Of a stretch of DNA of 64,000 nucleotides, positions 18,505-25,083 are shown piece by piece. How positions within the stretch are numbered: the first letter of the stretch is position 1; every line of letters starts with the position of its first letter. Source of the DNA: Streptosporangium brasiliense (GTDB lineage: Bacteria > Actinomycetota > Actinomycetes > Streptosporangiales > Streptosporangiaceae). The translations under genes were made by a program, and so were the position numbers. Location: assembly GCF_030811595.1 (NCBI RefSeq), contig NZ_JAUSRB010000001.1, forward strand, positions 1,674,001 through 1,738,000. The letters run 5' to 3'. The notes under the pieces are model-generated. The model did not search any database. It was not told the origin of the DNA and saw only the letters and a list, made by a program, of their open reading frames with translations.

Positions 18505-19083
18505 TCATTGTTTCGGGCCAGTCCAGGCATGGATCAGCGGCATCAGCACCCGGTCGACCGTCTCCTCGACGAAGTTCTCGTCCAGTGGCTTGCCGGTGAT
18601 GAGCAGCCGGTGCCAGACCAGGGCCTCGGTGACCGTCCTTATCTCGCCGGGATCGACCGGTCCCGGCAGCTCGCCCCGCTCGCGGGCGCGGTCGAGCAGC
18701 GGGGTGGTGCCGGTGATGTCGGGCCGCGGCACGTGCTCGCGCAGGGCGGCCGCCAGGGCGGGGGTGGTGAGCAGGGCGGGCACCAGCCCGAAGACCAGGC
18801 TGTGCTGCTGCTCCAGGATCCGGCAGAACCCGGCCACCACCGCCACGAGGTCACCGCGCATCGATCCGGTGTCGGGCGGCGGCGCGACGTCGATCTTCAG
18901 ATGGTTGCAGACCAGGTCCACCACCAGGGCCTCCTTGCCCGGCCAGCGGCGGTAGATCGTGGCCTTGCTCGCGCTGGCCCGTCTGGCGATCTGGTCGACG
19001 GACATGCGGTCGAACCCGACCTCGGAGAGCAGTTCCGCGGTCGCGTCGAGAATCGCCCGCTCTCGCCTGGGGTCGAGACGCAA
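18505..19083 (-). CDS. TetR family transcriptional regulator
   Basis: The protein has 192 residues from TTG 19083, with GGAGG four bases upstream. The helix-turn-helix is at residues 8-55 (AILDATAELLSEVGFDRMSVDQIARRASASKATIYRRWPGKEAL). The C-terminal domain is of the TetR_C type found behind ATIYRRW helices. It follows the SDR gene by 15 bases and is surely co-transcribed with it. The inverted repeat at 19998, in front of the SDR gene, is its probable autoregulatory target. Confidence 0.9.
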   Translation of the reverse strand: MRLDPRRERAILDATAELLSEVGFDRMSVDQIARRASASKATIYRRWPGKEALVVDLVCNHLKIDVAPPPDTGSMRGDLVAVVAGFCRILEQQHSLVFGLVPALLTTPALAAALREHVPRPDITGTTPLLDRARERGELPGPVDPGEIRTVTEALVWHRLLITGKPLDENFVEETVDRVLMPLIHAWTGPKQ

Positions 19084-19098
19084 GGTGCCTCCGGTGGG

Positions 19099-19971
19099 TC
19101 ACGAGTGCTGTGTGATCGCCTTGAATCGTACGCCCGTGAGCTCCTCCGACGTCTCCCACAACCGCCCGGCCACGCTCTCGTCCAGCGCCTTGGGCGAGGG
19201 GGTCAGCGGCCGCGGGCCGGGGCCGACGAACAGGCCTCCGGTCACCTCGGGAGAGGTGGCGGCGTAAAGGGAGGGGACCGCCCCCTTGTCCGGAGACTGG
19301 ATCGCCAGCCGCACGAGAGCGTTGACCGGCCTGGTGAGCACGCCCAGCTTCATGATGCCGGTGGCCGTCGCGCCGGGGTGGGCGGCCACGCTGAGCAGCC
19401 GTCCCCCCGCCCGGCGCTGCAGCTCCAGCGTGAACATCAGGTTGGCCAGCTTCGACCTGCCGTAGGCCGTGAAGCGCCCGTAGTGGCGTTCGAGCCCCAG
19501 GTCGTCGAAGTCGATCCGGCCCAGGCTGTGCGCGTCGCTGGATACCGTGACGACCCGGGCGCCGGGCCGGGCCAGCAGGTGCGGCAGCAGCAGCCCGGTC
19601 AGGGCGAAGTGTCCCAGGTGATTGGTGCCGAACTGCATCTCGAAGCCGTCGGCGGTGGTCTGCCGGGGGATCATGCCGACCCCCGCGTTGTTGACCAGTA
19701 TGTCGAGGGACCCGTCGAAGGCGGCGGCGAACGCCCGCACCGAGCCCAGGTCGGCCAGGTCCAGCCGCCTCAGCTCGACCCGCGCGCCCGGCGCCTGTGA
19801 CCGGACCGTCTCCGCCGCGGCCTCACCTCTGGCGAGGTCGCGGACGGTCATGACGACCCGGGCGCCGTGCCTGGCCAGTCGCGCCGCGGTCGGCAGCCCG
19901 ATGCCGCCGCCGGCCCCGGTGACCACGGCGGTGGAGCCGGTCAGGTCGGGGATGTCGTCGGGAGTCCACAT
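19099..19971 (-). CDS. Short-chain dehydrogenase/reductase
   Basis: The protein has 290 residues from ATG 19971 (GGAGGAG six bases upstream). STAVVTGAGGGIGLPTA is the TGxxxGxG cofactor loop, NNAGVG follows strand 4, and YGRSKLAN is the YxxxK catalytic motif. The layout resembles the retinol-dehydrogenase/protochlorophyllide-reductase-like SDRs, which reduce carbonyls with NADPH. It is followed by a TetR gene at 15 bases and is preceded by an inverted-repeat operator. Together they look like a self-contained detoxification unit. Substrate unknown. Confidence 0.88.
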   Translation of the reverse strand: MWTPDDIPDLTGSTAVVTGAGGGIGLPTAARLARHGARVVMTVRDLARGEAAAETVRSQAPGARVELRRLDLADLGSVRAFAAAFDGSLDILVNNAGVGMIPRQTTADGFEMQFGTNHLGHFALTGLLLPHLLARPGARVVTVSSDAHSLGRIDFDDLGLERHYGRFTAYGRSKLANLMFTLELQRRAGGRLLSVAAHPGATATGIMKLGVLTRPVNALVRLAIQSPDKGAVPSLYAATSPEVTGGLFVGPGPRPLTPSPKALDESVAGRLWETSEELTGVRFKAITQHS

Positions 19972-19997
19972 GTTCGCTCCTCCGGGGTGCGGTTGAG

Positions 19998-20018
19998 TGT
20001 ACGAAACGGTTCCGTACA
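19998..20018. promoter_or_regulatory. TetR-type operator upstream of the SDR gene
   Basis: TGTACGAAAC and GTTCCGTACA form a 21-bp inverted repeat around one base, with a single mismatch. It lies 26 bases before the SDR start, overlapping the expected promoter. TetR proteins with the ATIYRRW helix often use GTACGGAAC-type sites. Confidence 0.75.
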
Positions 20019-20119
20019 CCACGGTAGATCTCTCTCCGCGGAGTGCGCAAGTGGGCATATTCAGGTGTTCACCCGCAGTTCCCGGCCATGTAAGACATCC
20101 GGGTTAGGTTGAGGCCGTC

Positions 20120-21169
20120 GTGAACGGGTCATCACCCGGCGTGGAGCACGGTCGAGACCACGCGCGGGAGCAGGGTTCGGCCATTGCCTGGGTGGAGTCC
20201 CCGCTGCAGATGCTCTGCGCCGTGGAGGCCCACCACGCCGGGCTGCTCGGCGCGCGTGCCCGGGTGGTGCCCCGCGCCGGGCTGCGACCGCTCGTCCTCA
20301 CCCGCCGCGAGCTCTCCCGGCTCGGCCCTCCCGACGGGCTGGAGCTGGCCGCCCCCGGGCCCGGGATGCCCAGGCCCCGCCGGGGCGCCACGTGGGCGGT
20401 CGGCGACGCGTTCTCCGGCAGGGTGCAGGCCGGCTGGCTGACCGCCCTGCCGGGACGCATCGTGATCGTCGACGACGGCCTGGCCACCATCAGGCTCCTG
20501 GAGCTGCTCACCGGGCGGATCTGGACGCCGCTGCTGCGGGCCCGCGCCACCGCCGGCCCGCTCAGGGCCGGGCTCAGGAGCGCGCTGGGCACGGCGGCCG
20601 GCCTGCGGCTGCGCGCCGCGGCCCGGTCCGGCCGGCTGTCGATCTTCACGGCGCTGCCCGTCCCCGCCGAGCTGGCGCGGGCCGTACGGGACAGGGGGGC
20701 CGAGCTGGTCACCCACGACTTCGCCTGGCTCCGGTCGCAGCCCCTGCGCAGGCCGCGCCCCGAGGAGCGCACCGTCGTGCTCGGCACCTCGCTGGTCCGC
20801 AACGGCCTGATCCACCGTGACCGCTACTTCACCTGGCTGGCCGGGCTCGGCTCGTCCGGGCCGGTGGCCTACTTCCCGCACCGCAGGGAGGACCCCCACG
20901 ATCTCGCCCGGGTCGGGGAGCAGCCCGGGATCACCGTCTACGACGGCGGGATCCCCGCCGAGATGACCCTGCGGGGGCTGGCCGCCGAACAGCGGGTGCT
21001 GAGCCTGCCGTCCACCGCGGTCACCTCCCTGCGGGTCCTGCTGTCGGCCCGGGGCGTGACCGTGGAGACGGTGGAGGTCCCCGACGAGTGGTGGACCGCC
21101 CAGGCGGCCCCCTCACTCCGTTCCCATCTGTCAATGTTCGCCCATCACGACACTGGAGTCACCGGGTGA
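20120..21169 (+). CDS. Putative glycosyltransferase of the polysialyltransferase/GT52-like kind
   Basis: The protein has 349 residues from GTG 20120 (GAGG eight bases upstream). After about 20 residues comes AIAWVESPLQMLCAVEAHHAG, a first-strand motif seen in bacterial sialyltransferase- and polysialyltransferase-like proteins. RIVIVDDGLATI is a strand-turn typical of the same group. YDGGIPAEM and SLPSTAVTSLRVL lie in the C-terminal half, where the donor-binding site is expected. It has no signal peptide or membrane helix. It overlaps the next gene by four bases and lies in a nonulosonic acid locus, so transfer of a CMP-nonulosonate is the best guess. Assignment is by weak motif similarity and context. 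Confidence 0.6.
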   Translation: MNGSSPGVEHGRDHAREQGSAIAWVESPLQMLCAVEAHHAGLLGARARVVPRAGLRPLVLTRRELSRLGPPDGLELAAPGPGMPRPRRGATWAVGDAFSGRVQAGWLTALPGRIVIVDDGLATIRLLELLTGRIWTPLLRARATAGPLRAGLRSALGTAAGLRLRAAARSGRLSIFTALPVPAELARAVRDRGAELVTHDFAWLRSQPLRRPRPEERTVVLGTSLVRNGLIHRDRYFTWLAGLGSSGPVAYFPHRREDPHDLARVGEQPGITVYDGGIPAEMTLRGLAAEQRVLSLPSTAVTSLRVLLSARGVTVETVEVPDEWWTAQAAPSLRSHLSMFAHHDTGVTG

Positions 21170-22368
21170 AGATCCTGGCCGTGGCCGACTCGGATTCCTA
21201 CCTGAAGTGGGCCGCCTACCTGCTCGCGGACCTGCCTTCGAGCTGTACGGCGGAGCTGACGGTGATCCGCACGCCCATCACGCCCTCCCCGGCCCAGATC
21301 CATGCGGCCGTCCCGGGCGCGGCCGCCGACCCGCCCGTGCTGTCGGCCCGGGCGCTGCGCCGGGCCGCCGAGCGGCTCGGACCCGACGTGGTGCTGGTCG
21401 CCTGCACCGGGCCGGTGGTGGACGTGCTGGTCAGCGAGGTGCTCGCCGGCCTGACCCCGAGACCGGTGTTCGTCTCCGGGCTGCCGGGGATCTCCGTCCC
21501 GGCCACCGAGAAGGCGTGGGTGTTCCGCAGCGGATGCGACCTGTTCGTCCTGCACAGCGAGCGGGAGGTCGAGGAGTTCTCGGCGATCGGCCGGGAGCTG
21601 GGCGGGGGCGGGGCGGTGGGCCTGGCCCGGCTGCCGTTCCTGCACGGCGCCCAGGAGGTCCCCGTCACCGGGCCGCGTGACCGGCTGGTGTTCGCCACCC
21701 AGGCCAAGGTGCCCCGGCGCAGGGAGGAGCGCGAGCGGATCCTGCTCGCGCTGGCCGGGCTGGCCGAGCGGCGGCCGGACCTCGACGTGGTGGTCAAGCT
21801 CCGCGCCCTGGACACCGAGCGGCAGACCCACAACGAGCGCCACCACTACCAGCGCCTGTGGCAGTCGCTGGCCGACGACGGCCGGGTCCGCCCCGGCGCC
21901 GTGCGCTTCGCCGTGGGGCCCATGCACGAGCACCTGGCCCACGCGGCCGGTTTCGTCACGGTCAGCTCGACCGCCGCGCTGGAGGCGATCGCCCAGTCGG
22001 TGCCCCTGCTGGTGCTGTCGGACTTCGGGGTCAGCGCCGAGATGATCAACCTGGTCTTCGAGGGCAGCGGGCTGCTGGGCACCCTGGAGGAGCTGTCCGA
22101 GGGGCGGCTGCGCACCCCGGAGGAGAGCTGGTGCCGGGCCAATTACTTCCATCCGCGCGGCGAGAGCGACTGGGTGTCCCAGCTGGTCACGCTGGTCGCC
22201 CAGGTCCGGGCGGGACGCCTGGCCCCCGCCCGGTCCCTGCTCGACGGCCCACAGCACGCCGCCGCCCGGCGCCGCGCCCGGCTGCGCGTGGAGGTCCCGC
22301 CCAACGTGCTGCGCGTCGGCTACCGGGCCAAGCGCCGGATGCGCCGCTACCTCAACGCGCTGGGCTAG
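21166..22368 (+). CDS. Putative GT-B-like glycosyltransferase (DUF6716-like)
   Basis: The protein has 400 residues from GTG 21166, overlapping the previous stop by four bases (GTGA). It opens KILAVADSDSYLKWAAYLL. The middle has LVFATQAKVPRRREERERILLALAGLA and RPDLDVVVKLRALDTERQTHNE, and the end has AGFVTVSSTAALEAIAQSVPLLVLSDFG, which resembles the nucleotide-sugar binding half of GT-B enzymes. A basic C-terminal tail (YRAKRRMRRYLNAL) may contact the membrane. Actinomycete homologues of this kind are known only as DUF-type putative glycosyltransferases, as far as I can recall. Coupling to the upstream GT gene suggests joint work on a wall glycopolymer. Confidence 0.55.
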   Translation: MKILAVADSDSYLKWAAYLLADLPSSCTAELTVIRTPITPSPAQIHAAVPGAAADPPVLSARALRRAAERLGPDVVLVACTGPVVDVLVSEVLAGLTPRPVFVSGLPGISVPATEKAWVFRSGCDLFVLHSEREVEEFSAIGRELGGGGAVGLARLPFLHGAQEVPVTGPRDRLVFATQAKVPRRREERERILLALAGLAERRPDLDVVVKLRALDTERQTHNERHHYQRLWQSLADDGRVRPGAVRFAVGPMHEHLAHAAGFVTVSSTAALEAIAQSVPLLVLSDFGVSAEMINLVFEGSGLLGTLEELSEGRLRTPEESWCRANYFHPRGESDWVSQLVTLVAQVRAGRLAPARSLLDGPQHAAARRRARLRVEVPPNVLRVGYRAKRRMRRYLNALG

Positions 22369-22405
22369 CCGTACGCGCCGGTGGGCGGGGCGGCGGACCG
22401 GGTGG

Positions 22406-22760
22406 TCAGGCGGCGCCGCCGAGGAGGTCGCGGTATCCGGCGCTCAGCACCGGCGACACCCCGGCCAGGGCCTCGTCGAGCTGCTCGGCGCCGCTGACGC
22501 CGGCGATCGGCGTCACCACCGGGTCGCCGCCGGACAGCCAGGCGAGGACCACCTGGTTCCGGGTCGACGACCTCGTCGGTGACCCAGCCGGACCGGTGCC
22601 CCTGCTCGGGGACGGAGGCGCCGGGACGGGGCTGGACGTACGAATGACGCAGTTGGAGCGCGGTGTACCCGGCCCAGCCGTTGCCCCGGGCGACCTGCCG
22701 GGCCCGCTCCACCCGCCGGAGCGGATGGTCGGAGCAGCCCAGCCGGGTCAGGACAGCGCT
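22406..22760 (-). pseudogene. Aldo/keto reductase 3' remnant
   Basis: On the minus strand AVLTRLGCSDHPLRRVERARQVARGNGWAGYTALQLRHSYVQPRP reads as the middle of an aldo/keto reductase. It continues to GWVTDEVVD, then a deletion and frame change occur near 22560. NQVVLAWLSGGDPVVTPIAGV and EQLDEALAGV, the family's C-terminal segment, follow in another frame and end at TGA 22406-22408. The N-terminal half with the catalytic Asp-Tyr-Lys-His is absent, because the neighbouring gene's 3' end takes its place. It is a fused, deleted relic, left where the nonulosonate genes meet. Confidence 0.7.
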
Positions 22761-24037
22761 CTGGACAGGCGGCGGCGGAGCCTGTCCAGAGCGCCGGGCT
22801 GCTCGGCGGAGGCCGTGGGGACCAGCTCCAGGGCGGCCAGGCGCTGACGCTTGAAGTAGCGGGCCGGCCCGTGGGCGTCCAGGTAGGAGACGGCCGACCC
22901 GCGCAGGCCGGGGTGGGCCTCGCTCTGCATGCAGTAGCCGACCGCGCGGACCAGGGCCGGAAGGTCCACCGGGGGCGGCTCCCGCAACGACCCGTCGGCG
23001 GACAGGCGGGGGAGCAGGGCGTCGGTGATGGTGGCCGGGACGCGGTTGCTGTTCTCGTACGGCGCGAGCCGTTCCAGGACCAGCTCCCCGCCCATCGTCG
23101 CCACCGGCAGGCCGAACTGCCGTCCGGCGGTGATCAGGGCGGTGGAGAAACACCCCGTCACGAGGGCGGGCCGCAGCGCGGCGAAGCACGCCTCGGCGGG
23201 GACGGTCTCGCCCGCCACCGCCAGGCGCACGCCCAGCTCCCCGGCCGTCTCGCGGAGCCGCTGGGCGTGCCGCCGTCCGGCCGCCGGGTGGGGTTTGAAC
23301 AGCACGGTGTCGAAGCCCCGGGAGGCCAGGCCGCGCAGCATGTCGGCGTGGAGCGCGGCCTCCTCGTCGGGGGTGAGGATGTCCAGCGCGGACAGATACT
23401 GGCCGAGGATCATCGGCGGGCCGGCGGGCAGGTCCCGCACCCCCTGCCCGAGCGCGCCGTCCCGCTCGATCACGTCGAGGAAGGCCCTGTCGGGCAGCGC
23501 CTCGGCGGGCACGCCGTACTCCGACAGCAGCAGCGGGGACAGGCCCGGCACGAGGTCGAGGTGGAGCAGGCGGGTGATCCGGCCGGAGATCTCCGCCGGC
23601 AGCGGGTCGCGGGTGGGGCCGTAGCTCATCAGGCCGTCGGAGTAGACCGTGATGGGGCAGTCCCTGACCAGGGCGGCGAGGGTCCGCGACGGCGGGACCG
23701 CGATGGACTCCAGGATCAGCTCGTCGGGGCCGTCGTCCAGGGAGAGCCGGGACAGCAGCAGGCGGCCCAGCATCGGGACCTCGATGACGCGCGCCTTCCA
23801 GTCCGACGGGTGCAGCGGGGCCACGATGTCGTTCCAGGAGCGGACCTCGTCGAAGTACGGGCGCAGCGCGGCGAAGCCGGGGGCCTGGTCCAGGGACGGG
23901 GTGACCTCCGGGACGGCCGCGTTGTTGGAGACCAGCAGGATCCGGCGGCCCCCGCGCGGCCCGAAGCGGCCGTCATCGATCGCCGCCGCCAGCGTCACCG
24001 CGCCGAACAGGGTCGATGCGTAGAACAGCTGTGTCAT
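22748..24037 (-). CDS. Polysialyltransferase-family glycosyltransferase
   Basis: The protein has 429 residues from ATG 24037, overlapping the GT2 stop by four bases. It opens TQLFYASTLFGAVTLAAAID. CPITVYSDGLMSYGPTR and FDTVLFKPHPAAGRRHAQRLRE follow; the latter's HP motif is characteristic of bacterial sialyl/polysialyltransferases, where it binds the CMP donor. ALVTGCFSTALITAG is the Ser-Thr donor-site segment. The family adds sialic acid or relatives to a glycan chain. It is third in the minus-strand run NeuA-NeuB, GT2, polyST. The last bases abut the aldo/keto reductase relic. Confidence 0.78.
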   Translation of the reverse strand: MTQLFYASTLFGAVTLAAAIDDGRFGPRGGRRILLVSNNAAVPEVTPSLDQAPGFAALRPYFDEVRSWNDIVAPLHPSDWKARVIEVPMLGRLLLSRLSLDDGPDELILESIAVPPSRTLAALVRDCPITVYSDGLMSYGPTRDPLPAEISGRITRLLHLDLVPGLSPLLLSEYGVPAEALPDRAFLDVIERDGALGQGVRDLPAGPPMILGQYLSALDILTPDEEAALHADMLRGLASRGFDTVLFKPHPAAGRRHAQRLRETAGELGVRLAVAGETVPAEACFAALRPALVTGCFSTALITAGRQFGLPVATMGGELVLERLAPYENSNRVPATITDALLPRLSADGSLREPPPVDLPALVRAVGYCMQSEAHPGLRGSAVSYLDAHGPARYFKRQRLAALELVPTASAEQPGALDRLRRRLSRALS

Positions 24038-24963
24038 CGGACCTCCAGGAGCCTGTGCAGGATCTGGTCGCGCTCCGGTCCCAGGCTGGTCTCGGCGAGC
24101 AGGCCCGGGGGCAGCCGCCGCAGGGCGTCGGCGCCGCGCTGCTCGAAGCGGGTGCGTAGCTCGGGGGAGAAGCGGTCGGCCAGCTCCAGGTGGTGGGCCA
24201 GCAGCGCGCAGAAGGTGCGGGCCGCCTTGGGGGCGAACTCCTCCTCCAGGTCCGCGAAGACCAGGTCGAAGGCGTCGAAGAAGTGCAGCTGCCTGGCGTC
24301 GCCGATCTGGGTCAGCGAGCCGGAGACCATCCGCCGGTAGAAGAGCCCGGCCAGCGAGACCACGCCGAACGAGCTCGCCTGCCGGTGCAGCCGCCAGATC
24401 CACGGCCGGTCCTCGGCGGTGTGCAGGTGCCCGGGGAAGGTCAGCAGGTCACCGAGGTCACGCCGGTAGATCCCGGCCCAGGCGTAGGGGTAGTCGACCA
24501 TGGTCCTGACCTGGGCGGGCAGGATGTGGTCGCGGGGCTTCAGCACCACCTCGCGGGTGGCCAGCGGCGCCCGGTGGATCACCCGCCGGCGGCCCTCCAC
24601 CTGGACGTGGTCCACCCGGACGAAGTCGCAGCCGAGCCGTTCGATCGCCCCGACCAGATCGGCGAGATAGCCGGGCGCCAGCCAGTCGTCGCCGTCCATG
24701 AAGGTCAGGTAGCGGCCCGAGGCCAGCGACACCCCGAGGTTGCGGGCGTCGGCCAGCCCGACCGGCGTCTCGTTGCGCAGGACGACCAGCCCGGGCAGAT
24801 CGTCGCGGAAGTCCTCGATGATCTGCCCGGTCGCGTCCGCCGATCCGTCGTCGACCACGATGAACTCGAAGTCCCGGTGCGCGTTCCTGATGAGCGAGGT
24901 GAGCGCGTCGGAGATGTAGAGCTCGGCGTCCCGCACCGGGACGACGACGGACAACTTGATCAA
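24034..24963 (-). CDS. Family 2 glycosyltransferase
   Basis: The protein has 309 residues from TTG 24963, or 306 from TTG 24954; GGGAAAG lies just upstream of either. KLSVVVPVRDAELYISDALTSL opens a GT-A fold. FIVVDDGSADATGQII binds the nucleotide, and TFMDGDDWLAPGYL holds the DxD metal-binding motif. Inverting GT2 enzymes use UDP- or GDP-sugars. It lies 107 bases after the NeuA-NeuB gene and overlaps the polysialyltransferase-type gene, so it probably builds the primer or the alternating sugar of a nonulosonate glycopolymer. Confidence 0.85.
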   Translation of the reverse strand: MIKLSVVVPVRDAELYISDALTSLIRNAHRDFEFIVVDDGSADATGQIIEDFRDDLPGLVVLRNETPVGLADARNLGVSLASGRYLTFMDGDDWLAPGYLADLVGAIERLGCDFVRVDHVQVEGRRRVIHRAPLATREVVLKPRDHILPAQVRTMVDYPYAWAGIYRRDLGDLLTFPGHLHTAEDRPWIWRLHRQASSFGVVSLAGLFYRRMVSGSLTQIGDARQLHFFDAFDLVFADLEEEFAPKAARTFCALLAHHLELADRFSPELRTRFEQRGADALRRLPPGLLAETSLGPERDQILHRLLEVR

Positions 24964-25037
24964 CTTTCCCTTTCCCGTCGGAACGGAGCGCCCGCGAGGG
25001 TGCGCCGTGGCTGGACTGAGGAGCGAGGGCCGGTGGC

Positions 25038-25083
25038 CACGCGGCTCTGTACGGTCACGGTCACGCGGCTCTATACGGTCACG
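25038..25083. repeat. Two-copy direct repeat at the NeuA-NeuB 3' end
   Basis: CACGCGGCTCTRTACGGTCACG occurs at 25038-25059 and 25062-25083, differing at one base, with a 24-base period and part of a third copy following. The second copy contains the stop codon and the last codons of the fusion gene. It looks like a slippage duplication. Confidence 0.7.
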
